From Clostridiales bacterium (GTDB lineage: Bacteria > Bacillota > Clostridia > Christensenellales > Aristaeellaceae), in NCBI GenBank assembly GCA_012522875.1, contig JAAYJP010000160.1, forward strand, positions 1 through 10,434: 10,434 bases of DNA. The letters run 5' to 3'. The notes below the pieces were generated by a model. That model was not told the origin of the DNA and searched no databases. It saw only the letters and a program-made list of their open reading frames with translations. Positions 1 through 6,414 of the stretch are shown here, piece by piece; the stretch's first letter is position 1; every line of letters starts with the position of its first letter. The position numbers were made by a program, and so were the translations under genes.

Positions 1-1
1 A

Positions 2-1303
2 AAACTGATTTCAGTTCAGCAGGCGGTGGACATGGTCAAGTCGGGCGACTACATCGTCACAGGCCTTGGCGCCTCCACAGCAAATGCATTTTTCAGCCAC
101 CTGCACACCGCCGCTGACCGCCTTCGGGATGTCACCATCTCCACCTGCCTGCCCCTGGGCGACTATCCCTGCTTCAACGATATCCAGTACCGCCACGCCT
201 TTTTGCATGACAGCTGGTTTTACAATCCCGCTACCCGCCGTGCCCACAAGTATGGCAACACCTATTTTGTGCCCAACTGCCTCCATTTTGCCGCTACCAA
301 ACGCCTGGCATACCGCAAACCCACCCTGTATGTAGGCGCTGCAGCCATGCCCGACGCCCACGGCAACATCAGCCTCTCCTGCTCCAACACCTATGAGATG
401 CAGATGATCAGGGCGGCGGACAAGGTGATTCTTGAGATCAATCCCAATTATCCCCGCACCTTTGGCGATGCCTTTCTCAGGGTGGATGAGGTGGATTGCC
501 TGATTGAGGCGGACTACCCGGTGCCGGCACTGCCCGATGTGGAGCCCAGCGAGAAAGACCGGATCGTTGGAAAGCTGGTGGGCGCCTATATCAAGGATGG
601 GGACTGCATCCAGCTGGGCATCGGCGGCATGCCCAATGCCATCGCGGATACGCTGTATGACAAAAAGGACCTGGGCATCCACACCGAGATGCTCACCACC
701 AACATGATGAATCTGGCCAAAGCAGGGGTTATCACAGGGCGCAGGAAACAGATTCACAACGGCAAGATGGTCTGTACATTCGTTATGGGTTCAAAGGAAC
801 TGTACGAGTATGCCCATGACAACCCCTCGGTAGAGGTGCTGGCAGGCTCCTACACAAACGACCCCTATGTCATCGCGCAGAACGACAACATGGTCTCCAT
901 CAATTCCACCATGGAGATCGACCTGACGGGACAGTGCGCCAGCGAGTCCATTGGCTCCCAGCAGTTCTCCGGTACCGGCGGGCAGACAGACACTGCCACC
1001 GGGGCGCAGAAATCCAAAAACGGCCGCAGTTTCATCTGCCTGTACTCCACCACCATGGCCAAAAACCACCTCACCGGCGAGCGGGAGGAGATCTCCAAAA
1101 TCGTGCCACAGCTCAAGGCCGGTGCCGCTGTATCCCTATCCCGCAATGATGTGGATTTTGTGGCGACGGAATACGGCGTGGTGCACCTCAGGGGCACCAA
1201 TGTCAGGGAGCGGGTTGAGTTGCTCATATCCATCGCCCATCCCAACTTCCGGGAAGAGCTGCGCCAAAAGGCCTATGAGATCGGCCTCATCTATGACCGA
1301 TGA
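2..1303 (+). CDS. Acetyl-CoA hydrolase / CoA-transferase family protein (5' partial)
   Basis: This enzyme probably moves CoA between a short-chain acyl-CoA and a carboxylate such as acetate, in the cytoplasm. The frame is open to the left edge, so the true start lies outside. The GTG at 26 is only the first start codon visible, and eight residues before it already look like the family N-terminus. Counting from that GTG, the protein shows GIGGMPNAI (199-206) and GIHTEM (217-222). The Glu of GIHTEM sits where I place the catalytic glutamate of Clostridium 4-hydroxybutyrate CoA-transferase, which forms a glutamyl-CoA thioester. It also shows SINSTMEIDLTGQ (291-303), SGTGGQTD (315-322) and the C-terminal EYGVVHLRGTNVRERVELL (382-400). 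Length fits the family (about 430-440 residues) with roughly 10-20 residues missing. Its stop overlaps the next start (ATGA), so the hydrolase is probably co-translated. The exact substrate (butyrate, propionate, 4-hydroxybutyrate or acetate) cannot be read from sequence, and a hydrolase role is possible. Confidence 0.9.
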   Translation, partial: KLISVQQAVDMVKSGDYIVTGLGASTANAFFSHLHTAADRLRDVTISTCLPLGDYPCFNDIQYRHAFLHDSWFYNPATRRAHKYGNTYFVPNCLHFAATKRLAYRKPTLYVGAAAMPDAHGNISLSCSNTYEMQMIRAADKVILEINPNYPRTFGDAFLRVDEVDCLIEADYPVPALPDVEPSEKDRIVGKLVGAYIKDGDCIQLGIGGMPNAIADTLYDKKDLGIHTEMLTTNMMNLAKAGVITGRRKQIHNGKMVCTFVMGSKELYEYAHDNPSVEVLAGSYTNDPYVIAQNDNMVSINSTMEIDLTGQCASESIGSQQFSGTGGQTDTATGAQKSKNGRSFICLYSTTMAKNHLTGEREEISKIVPQLKAGAAVSLSRNDVDFVATEYGVVHLRGTNVRERVELLISIAHPNFREELRQKAYEIGLIYDR

Positions 1304-2118
1304 GCACGTTCACATTTGAGGGAAGATCCGTTTACTACGAGGTGGCGGGCACCGGCCGGCCGCTGTTGATGCTCAACGGCATCATGATGTCCACCAAGTC
1401 CTGGGAACCTTTTCTTCAGGCCATCACAAAATCCGGCAGCCAGCCCGTGCTGGTGGACCTGCTGGATCAGGGGCAGTCCGAGCCCATGGGGAAAGACTTC
1501 CCCATCATCCTTCAGGCAAAGATGCTGGAAGCGTTTCTTGCACACCTTGGCCTTTTACGGGTGGACGTCTTTGGCACCAGCTATGGCGGCGAGGTAGCCC
1601 TGAACCTGGCGGCTTTGAGGCCCGATCTGATAAGCCGCATGGTGCTGGCCAACACAGTGGCCAGGACCAATGCCTGGCTTAAGGAAATTGGCGAGGCCTG
1701 GATCCTGGCCGGGAACAATCCCCGGGCTTACTACGCCACCACCATCCCGGTTATCTACAGCCCGGATTTTTATGACCGCAGGGCCCTGTGGATGGAGAAC
1801 CGCAAAAACCTGCTCACGGGCACCGCCTTTGCCAGCAGCGATTTCCAGGCCCGCATGGCCAGGCTTACCCGCTCAGCAGAGTCCCATGATGTGACTAATC
1901 AGCTGGACAAAATCACCTGTCCCGTATTGCTTCTCTCCTCCCAGCAGGATCATATCACCCCGCCGGAGGAGCAGGCTTTTCTGCATGAATGCCTCCCCAA
2001 TGCCGAGTTGGTCTTCCTCCCCAAGACGGGGCACGCTTCCTTCTATGAGCGGCCGGACCTGTTCACAGCCCTCCTGACCGGTTTTCTCAGCCACCGGGAT
2101 CCCATCCAGCTTCCCTGA
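1300..2118 (+). CDS. Alpha/beta-fold hydrolase
   Basis: A 272-residue serine hydrolase of the alpha/beta fold with no signal peptide or membrane segment, so presumably cytoplasmic. The catalytic triad can be read: nucleophile Ser94 in GTSYGGE (92-98), acid Asp217 in SSQQDHITP (213-221), and His245 in LPKTGHASFYERP (240-252). The oxyanion-hole region is around LNGIMM (25-30), where many relatives have an HG-type motif. The substrate is unknown: an ester, thioester or lactone are all possible. The ATG overlaps the CoA-transferase stop as ATGA, which suggests translational coupling and a shared pathway, so an acyl-CoA or acyl-ester substrate is a reasonable inference. A degenerate paralogue follows 11 bases downstream. 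The fold and triad are secure, the role is not. Confidence 0.88.
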   Translation: MSTFTFEGRSVYYEVAGTGRPLLMLNGIMMSTKSWEPFLQAITKSGSQPVLVDLLDQGQSEPMGKDFPIILQAKMLEAFLAHLGLLRVDVFGTSYGGEVALNLAALRPDLISRMVLANTVARTNAWLKEIGEAWILAGNNPRAYYATTIPVIYSPDFYDRRALWMENRKNLLTGTAFASSDFQARMARLTRSAESHDVTNQLDKITCPVLLLSSQQDHITPPEEQAFLHECLPNAELVFLPKTGHASFYERPDLFTALLTGFLSHRDPIQLP

Positions 2119-2129
2119 AAAGAGCGCCT

Positions 2130-2443
2130 ATGCTTTTCTCCTGCAAGGGCAGGGACATTCGCTACCGGGAGCGGGCCTTGGGCATCCCCTGCCGCTGCTT
2201 AACGGCATCATGATGCCAACGGATTCCTGGGCGCCTTTTTTGCCGGCGTTTTCGAGGCATCACCGGATCATCCTTCTGGTGATGATGCCCTGGGAGCAGA
2301 AGGGCATCCTGGAAGGAATTCCGGAAGCTGGGTTCATCACCCTTCCCCGGACTGTACATGTGCTGTTCCTGGAGCGCCCGGAACTTTTCGCCTCCCTGGC
2401 CATGGGCTGGTTTGGTTGCCGGGAACCCATTGACAGCCCCTGA
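2130..2443 (+). pseudogene. Decayed tandem paralogue of the alpha/beta hydrolase
   Basis: From the ATG at 2130 the frame matches the hydrolase N-terminus (KGRDIRYRE against EGRSVYYEV) and then runs into a stop. Shifting frame at about 2171 restores the match as AGLGHPLPLLNGIMMPTDSW against the hydrolase's AGTGRPLLMLNGIMMSTKSW. A single lost base explains the shift. The homology then jumps, near 2281-2292, from about hydrolase residue 55 to about 220 and continues to the C-terminus. For example, LPRTVHVLFLERPELF matches LPKTGHASFYERPDLF. About 165 residues are gone, including the GxSxG serine and the acid Asp, while the His is kept. In the final 38 residues I count 17 identities, so the copy is an old duplicate and not a recent repeat. 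An open frame from 2210 to 2443 remains but could not form a working hydrolase. Confidence 0.85.
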
Positions 2444-2453
2444 GGCTTCTGCC

Positions 2454-2482
2454 TTGACAGCCGGAAGCCGTCTGGCCATAAT
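2454..2482 (+). promoter_or_regulatory. Sigma-70-type promoter for the TetR gene
   Basis: TTGACA at 2454-2459 and CATAAT at 2477-2482 are separated by exactly 17 bases. The -35 is a perfect match and the -10 matches five of six consensus positions. Transcription would begin near 2489, so the ATG at 2486 could not be the translation start, which supports the ATG at 2522. The promoter begins 10 bases after the pseudogene ends and gives the regulator its own transcription. Read-through from the upstream genes is still possible because I see no terminator between them. Confidence 0.72.
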
Positions 2483-2489
2483 AAAATGG
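2476..2489. promoter_or_regulatory. Candidate operator overlapping the -10 (weak)
   Basis: CCAT at 2476-2479 and ATGG at 2486-2489 form a short inverted repeat around an A/T-rich centre that covers the -10 of the TetR gene. TetR-family proteins often repress their own promoters by binding such sites. The arms are only four bases each, so chance is a serious alternative. Confidence 0.2.
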
Positions 2490-2510
2490 TTTGCCATATA
2501 TTGCATGACA

Positions 2511-2517
2511 AGGAAGG
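2511..2517 (+). promoter_or_regulatory. Ribosome binding site of the TetR gene
   Basis: AGGAAGG lies just before the ATG at 2522 and decides the start. The in-frame ATG at 2486 has no such site and lies at or before the predicted transcript start. Confidence 0.65.
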
Positions 2518-2521
2518 CGCC

Positions 2522-3112
2522 ATGAGCATTACCAATCCCAAGACCGCCCGGGGCCAAACCACCATGAACCGGATCAGCCGCGCGGCGGAAACCGAGTTCG
2601 GCCGCAAGGGCTATTACAATACCAGCGTGAGCGATATCGCCCTCAGGGCCAAGGTGGCCCCGGGGACCATCTATATTTACTTCGAGGACAAGTACAGCCT
2701 TTATTGCCACCTTCTTCAGCAGTACGGCCACCAGATCCGCAAGAATATCGCGCAAAAAACCAAGGGCTTGAGCGACCGGCTGGAGATTGAACGGGCAGGC
2801 TTGCTGGCTTTTTTGATGCATGTGCGCCGCAAGCCCCACATGTACAAAATTATCTGGGAATCCCTCTTTATCAACCCCAAACTGTTTGTCAGCTATTATG
2901 AAACCTTCGCCCAGCGTTACAAAACCCGCCTGGATGCGTCCAGGGACGAACTGACGGACATGGACACCACGGTCATGGCCTACATCCTCATGGGTATATC
3001 GAATTTCGTTGGGCTCAAGTACGTTTTTTTTGATAAAGACGCGGACCTTGCAAAGGTGGTGGACGAGGTGATGAAGCTGCTGGAACACGGGATGCTTAGG
3101 CACAGCCAGTAA
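2522..3112 (+). CDS. TetR/AcrR-family transcriptional regulator
   Basis: A 196-residue regulator. Its N-terminal DNA-binding domain spans about residues 12-58. It has the TetR pattern of a first helix (AAETEFGRKGYYNTSV) followed by a helix-turn-helix (VSDIALRAKVAPGTIYIYF, 36-54) and then DKYSLY. The remaining 140 residues are helical in character and would form the ligand-binding and dimerisation domain, which is not conserved enough to name a ligand. I chose the ATG at 2522 over the in-frame ATG at 2486, as the promoter and ribosome binding site require. Sitting directly downstream of the CoA-transferase/hydrolase genes, it may control them and sense an acyl-CoA or related compound, as some TetR regulators of fatty-acid metabolism do. 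That role is inferred from position only. A terminator follows. Confidence 0.92.
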   Translation: MSITNPKTARGQTTMNRISRAAETEFGRKGYYNTSVSDIALRAKVAPGTIYIYFEDKYSLYCHLLQQYGHQIRKNIAQKTKGLSDRLEIERAGLLAFLMHVRRKPHMYKIIWESLFINPKLFVSYYETFAQRYKTRLDASRDELTDMDTTVMAYILMGISNFVGLKYVFFDKDADLAKVVDEVMKLLEHGMLRHSQ

Positions 3113-3122
3113 GCTTTTTCGC

Positions 3123-3142
3123 GGTCCTGGCAGGGCCTTTTT
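3123..3142 (+). terminator. Rho-independent terminator after the TetR gene
   Basis: GGTCCT (3123-3128) pairs with AGGGCC (3132-3137), with one G-T wobble, across a three-base loop, and TTTTT follows at 3138-3142. It lies 10 bases past the TetR stop and separates this block from the murA operon. Confidence 0.7.
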
Positions 3143-3151
3143 GTGCTTTCT

Positions 3152-3180
3152 TTACTTTCTTTTCTCCCCTATGCTATACT
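3152..3180 (+). promoter_or_regulatory. Extended -10 promoter of the murA operon
   Basis: TATACT at 3175-3180 is preceded by TGC, giving an extended -10 (TGnTATACT). A weak -35, TTACTT at 3152-3157, is 17 bases upstream. Transcription should start near 3187, shortly before the murA ribosome binding site. It lies between the upstream terminator and murA and probably drives all five downstream genes, since I see no other promoter before 7812. Confidence 0.68.
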
Positions 3181-3192
3181 TTGGCCAACGAT

Positions 3193-3201
3193 GGAGGAGG
3201 T
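3193..3201 (+). promoter_or_regulatory. Ribosome binding site of murA
   Basis: GGAGGAGGT ends ten bases before the ATG at 3212, a slightly long spacing. An in-frame ATG at 3191 overlaps this site, has no site of its own and lies almost at the predicted transcript start, so 3212 is preferred. Confidence 0.6.
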
Positions 3202-3211
3202 CACGCGGCGG

Positions 3212-4507
3212 ATGCCTGATTACAAATTGGTGATTGACGGCGGCCGGGAACTGAGGGGCGAAGCATATGTTTCCGGCGGCAAGAACACCTCCCTGGCGGT
3301 GGTTCCCGCGGCGCTGTTGGCCGACGGCCCCTGCATCATCGAGAACCTCCCGGCTATCGAAGATATCCGGGTTTTATATCGTATTTTGAAGTATCTTGGC
3401 GCAAAGGTGGACTGGCATCCGGAACAGAAGCAGATGGCCATCGACCCGGGCGGGGTGACCGCATTGACGGTGCCCTATGCCTACAGCCAGCGGATGCGCG
3501 CCAGCTACTATATGATGGGCGCGCTGCTTGGCCGCTACGGGCGGGCGGAAGTTGGTTACCCCGGCGGGTGCGATCTGGGCAGCCGGCCCATCGACCAGCA
3601 CCTAAAGGGCTTTAAGGCCCTGGGCGCCACCATCCGGGATGAGAACGGCATGCTGGTGCTGGAGGGCAAGCTGAAGGGAGCGCATGTCAACTTCGACATG
3701 GTGACCGTGGGGGGCACCATCAATGTGATGCTGGCGGCAGCCCGGGCTGAGGGTGACAGCATCCTCACCAACTGCGCCCGGGAACCGCATATCGTTGACA
3801 CGGCCAACTTTTTGAACCGCATTGGCGCCCGCATCCGTGGCGCCGGGACGGACACCATCCGTATCCGTGGTACCGGAAGGATGGACGGGGGCAATTACAC
3901 CGTCATTCCCGACCAGATCGAAACAGGAACCCTGATGATCGCTGCCGCCGCCACGCGGGGGGATGTGGTGCTGCGGGGCTGCATCCCTACCCATATGGAA
4001 GCGCTGACAGCGAAACTCCTGGAGATGGGCGTCATGGTTACAAGCCAGGATGATGTCATCACTGTCAACCTGCGGCAGGGCCACCGCGCGATCCGCATCT
4101 CCACCCAGGAATATCCTGGCTTCCCCACGGACCTGCAGCAGCCCATGAGTGCCCTTTTAACCAAGGCGCTGGGCACCAGCGAAGTGATCGAGAATATTTT
4201 CGAGTCCCGGTTCAAGCACCTGGACGAGATGCGCAAGATGGGCGCGATATCAATTATCAACGGCCGCCTGGCCCATATTGAGGGTGTGCCGGAACTCCAT
4301 GGTGCCCCGGTCTGGGCGCCTGACCTGCGGGGCGGCGCCGCGCTGGTCATCGCAGGGCTGATGGCGCAGGGCATCACGGAAGTCTATAACCCGGGGACCA
4401 TTGCCCGCGGATATGACCACCTGGAGAGCAAACTGACTGACTTGGGGGCCAGAATCAGCCGCGCCCCCCTTGACCCGGAGGAAAACGGCAATGCAAACGG
4501 CCTTTGA
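3212..4507 (+). CDS. murA: UDP-N-acetylglucosamine 1-carboxyvinyltransferase (MurA family)
   Basis: This enzyme transfers enolpyruvate from phosphoenolpyruvate to UDP-GlcNAc, the first committed step of peptidoglycan synthesis, in the cytoplasm. The 431-residue product has the usual length and two-domain EPSP-synthase-like fold. Visible landmarks are Lys24-Asn25 in SGGKNTS (E. coli Lys22-Asn23), MRAS (95-98), the loop Cys120 in GGCDLGSRPID (118-128; E. coli Cys115), Asp307 in FPTD (304-307; E. coli Asp305), and Arg373 in DLRGGAALVIAGL (371-383; E. coli Arg397). Cys115 is the residue alkylated by fosfomycin, so this enzyme should be sensitive. The Lys motif is SGGKNTS where SGAKNA is typical, a modest divergence that may mark a second paralogue (MurA2/MurZ type). 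It is the first gene of the operon, and its end overlaps the J-domain gene by 17 bases. Confidence 0.93.
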   Translation: MPDYKLVIDGGRELRGEAYVSGGKNTSLAVVPAALLADGPCIIENLPAIEDIRVLYRILKYLGAKVDWHPEQKQMAIDPGGVTALTVPYAYSQRMRASYYMMGALLGRYGRAEVGYPGGCDLGSRPIDQHLKGFKALGATIRDENGMLVLEGKLKGAHVNFDMVTVGGTINVMLAAARAEGDSILTNCAREPHIVDTANFLNRIGARIRGAGTDTIRIRGTGRMDGGNYTVIPDQIETGTLMIAAAATRGDVVLRGCIPTHMEALTAKLLEMGVMVTSQDDVITVNLRQGHRAIRISTQEYPGFPTDLQQPMSALLTKALGTSEVIENIFESRFKHLDEMRKMGAISIINGRLAHIEGVPELHGAPVWAPDLRGGAALVIAGLMAQGITEVYNPGTIARGYDHLESKLTDLGARISRAPLDPEENGNANGL

Positions 4508-5018
4508 GCGCCTGGGCCTGCGCCCGGACGCCGATGAAGCTGCCATCCGAAGCGCATATCGGAGGCTGGTGAAGGCTTGCCACCCGGATAGTTTTTCAGA
4601 CCCTGAGGAGCAGCAAGCAGGGCAAAGGGAACTGATCTCTATCAACCTGGCTTACGCCCAGTGTTTAAAGACCCTTGAGTCCAGGCACACTCCCTCACCC
4701 GCCCTGCCGGTAGCCCAGGCCAAATACTGGGCCAAGAGCCTGCTGGAGCGCAAGCAGTACGGCATGGCGCTGTTCCAGCTGGGGCGCTCTGAGGACAAGG
4801 ATGCCGGGTGGTACGCGCTTCAGGGGGAGGCGCTCATGGGCCTTAAGGACTATATGGGCGCCCATCAGGCCTGGCGCGCCGCGGTGCGGATAGAACCTGA
4901 TAACCTGAGCTATCGCCGGGAAGCCCTGGAAGCGGAGATGGCGCTGAAGCGTTCCCGCACCCTGTCCGGCAGGCTGGCCGGGAAGGCCCGCTCCCTGTTC
5001 ACCAAAAACGACAGCTAG
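4491..5018 (+). CDS. Small J-domain protein with a TPR-like C-terminal half
   Basis: A 175-residue protein. Residues 1-62 form a J-domain: AFERLGL opens it, AIRSAYRRLVKACHPDSF carries the HPD tripeptide (31-33) that stimulates Hsp70/DnaK ATPase, and the third helix ends in INLAYAQCL. After a Pro-rich linker (67-74), residues 75-150 look like one or two TPR-type helical repeats, for example WYALQGEALMGLKDYMGAH and WRAAVRIEPDN. There is no Gly/Phe region, zinc finger, signal peptide or membrane segment. It is therefore not DnaJ itself but a specialised co-chaperone that probably recruits DnaK to a particular client. The start was set by GGAGGA at 4477-4482, eight bases upstream of the ATG. A TTG at 4470 is also in frame but has no site. 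It overlaps murA by 17 bases, so it is probably translationally coupled to it. Its client is unknown. Confidence 0.8.
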   Translation: MQTAFERLGLRPDADEAAIRSAYRRLVKACHPDSFSDPEEQQAGQRELISINLAYAQCLKTLESRHTPSPALPVAQAKYWAKSLLERKQYGMALFQLGRSEDKDAGWYALQGEALMGLKDYMGAHQAWRAAVRIEPDNLSYRREALEAEMALKRSRTLSGRLAGKARSLFTKNDS

Positions 5019-5031
5019 TGTTTTTTGACCA

Positions 5032-5550
5032 GTGACGCATGAGTACCGCCTGATCAGAAGCGAACGCCGCACCCTGGCCCTTGAAGTGACACCGGAAGGC
5101 CAGGTGATTGCGCGTGCGCCGCACGGATTGCCCAAAACGGAAATAGACCGTTTTGTGGCAACCAAGGCAGGCTGGATTACGAAGCACCTGCGGAAGCCCC
5201 GGCCAGAGCAAAAAGAAATCAACCCTGTGGAAGTTGCAGCGCTTAAGGAAAAGGCGAAGGCTGTTCTGCCAGGCCTTGTGGCGCAGTATGCCGCACAGCT
5301 GCGAATTCAGCCCCGGTATGTGAAAATCACCAGCGCAAAAAAGCGCTTTGGCAGCTGCAATAGGAAGGGCGGCCTGTGCTTCTCGTGGCTGTTGATGCGC
5401 TACCCTGTATCCGCCATTGAATATGTGGCGGCCCATGAGGTGGCGCATTTGAAGCAGTTGAACCATTCTGCCCGCTTTTATGAAATTCTTGGCACCCTCT
5501 TGCCCGATTATAAAGCACGCGCAGCCCTGTTGAGGCAATCACCAGAATGA
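5032..5550 (+). CDS. YgjP/SprT-like metallopeptidase-domain protein (DUF45 family)
   Basis: A 172-residue protein of the YgjP-like family. The zinc-site motif HEVAH (135-139) is followed by His145 in LNHSARFYE, the third ligand expected for a gluzincin-like site. Upstream, KRFGSCNRKGGLCFSW (104-119) matches the family's RWGSC-type motif. Hallmarks of both halves are intact, so it should bind zinc and may be a peptidase, but no physiological substrate is established for the family. There is no signal peptide, so it is cytoplasmic. The GTG at 5032 is the only reasonable start: a stop codon lies two codons upstream in frame and no other start occurs nearby. It has no clear Shine-Dalgarno site and begins 14 bases after the J-domain gene ends, so it may depend on translational coupling or be weakly translated. 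Confidence 0.82.
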   Translation: MTHEYRLIRSERRTLALEVTPEGQVIARAPHGLPKTEIDRFVATKAGWITKHLRKPRPEQKEINPVEVAALKEKAKAVLPGLVAQYAAQLRIQPRYVKITSAKKRFGSCNRKGGLCFSWLLMRYPVSAIEYVAAHEVAHLKQLNHSARFYEILGTLLPDYKARAALLRQSPE

Positions 5551-5565
5551 CTTTGGAGGAGCCCG

Positions 5566-6414
5566 ATGCAAGCATATACCATCCTTGAGAAGATGTCCCT
5601 GTCCGGCAACGCCAGCCGCATGGTGATTTTGGCTCCCCTGGTTGCCCGCAAAGCCCAGCCAGGCCAGTTCATCATCCTTCGCGCCCGCGAAAATTCCGAG
5701 CGTATCCCCCTTACCATTCACGATTATGACCGGGAGAACGGAACGGTGAGCGTGGTTTACCAGGTGGTGGGTGCTGGCACCATGGCGTTGGATACGCTGG
5801 CCGCCGGGGACAGCCTGCATGACTTCGTGGGCCCACTGGGGAAGGAAACAGCCACCGAGGGCATCAAAAAGGCCTGTGTGGTGGGAGGCGGCGTGGGCTG
5901 CGCCATCGCTTTCCCCGTGGTCCGGAAGCTTCATGAACAGGGGAGCGTGGTCCACAGCATCATCGGTTTCAGATCAAAGGACCTGGTTTTTATGGAACAG
6001 GAATTCCAGTCTGTCAGCGACAGGCTTTATGTGATGACCGATGATGGCAGCTACGGCAGCCATGGCCTGGTAACCCATGCGCTGGAGGGCCTGATCAAGG
6101 AAGGCCATCACTATGACGAGGTGATCGCCATCGGCCCTTTGATCATGATGAAATTCGTCAGCCAGCTCACCAAAAAATATGGCGTCAAGACCACCGTGTC
6201 CATGAACCCCATCATGGTGGATGGCACGGGCATGTGCGGCGGCTGCCGGCTGACGGTGGGCGGCCAGGTCAAGTTCGCCTGCGTGGACGGTCCGGACTTT
6301 GACGGCCATGAGGTAGACTTCGACGAGGTAATCAGCCGCAACCGCGTCTATGAGGAATTTGAAAAACAGGAGCGGGAGGAAGCCTGCTTCCTGCTTCGCC
6401 GGGGGGAGAAATAA
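5566..6414 (+). CDS. nfnA: NfnA: FAD/NAD-binding subunit of NADH-dependent ferredoxin:NADP oxidoreductase
   Basis: The 282-residue small subunit of the flavin-based electron-bifurcating transhydrogenase, related to ferredoxin-NADP reductase and the dihydroorotate dehydrogenase electron-transfer subunit. Residues 1-95 form a flavin-binding barrel, with the FAD motif RIPLTIHD (46-53). Residues 102-200 form an NAD-binding domain that begins KACVVGGGVGCAIAFP (102-117). The C-terminal iron-sulfur site has Cys224, Cys227 and Cys239, preceded by Asp219. An aspartate as fourth ligand of the [2Fe-2S] cluster is known from NfnA and separates it from the four-cysteine PyrK. The start at 5566 has GGAGGAG four bases upstream, and the gene begins 15 bases after the previous stop. 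Its stop codon is followed at once by the nfnB ATG. The paired nfnB makes NfnAB much more likely than a PyrK or sulfide dehydrogenase role, though the last cannot be fully excluded. Confidence 0.9.
   Translation: MQAYTILEKMSLSGNASRMVILAPLVARKAQPGQFIILRARENSERIPLTIHDYDRENGTVSVVYQVVGAGTMALDTLAAGDSLHDFVGPLGKETATEGIKKACVVGGGVGCAIAFPVVRKLHEQGSVVHSIIGFRSKDLVFMEQEFQSVSDRLYVMTDDGSYGSHGLVTHALEGLIKEGHHYDEVIAIGPLIMMKFVSQLTKKYGVKTTVSMNPIMVDGTGMCGGCRLTVGGQVKFACVDGPDFDGHEVDFDEVISRNRVYEEFEKQEREEACFLLRRGEK

Noticed and set aside
11..757. A 248-codon open frame on the minus strand over the CoA-transferase
   Set aside because: It is antisense to clear family motifs, has no recognisable domain and has a shadow-like composition.
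2433..2446. Small hairpin AGCC-cctga-GGCT at the end of the pseudogene as a terminator
   Set aside because: The stem has only four base pairs and no T-run follows, so I do not call a terminator between the pseudogene and the TetR gene.
2486..2521. Upstream ATG giving a 208-residue TetR protein
   Set aside because: It lies at or before the predicted transcript start, lacks a ribosome binding site and would add 12 residues not typical of the family.
2162..3103. A 313-codon open frame on the minus strand across the pseudogene and the TetR gene
   Set aside because: It is antisense to a well-supported TetR gene with promoter and ribosome binding site, shows no recognisable domain, and has the His/Gly/Val-rich composition expected of an antisense shadow in GC-rich DNA.
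5019..5028. T-run after the J-domain gene as a terminator
   Set aside because: Six T residues are present, but no hairpin lies directly before them. The nearest CCGGC/GCCGG stem is well inside the gene.
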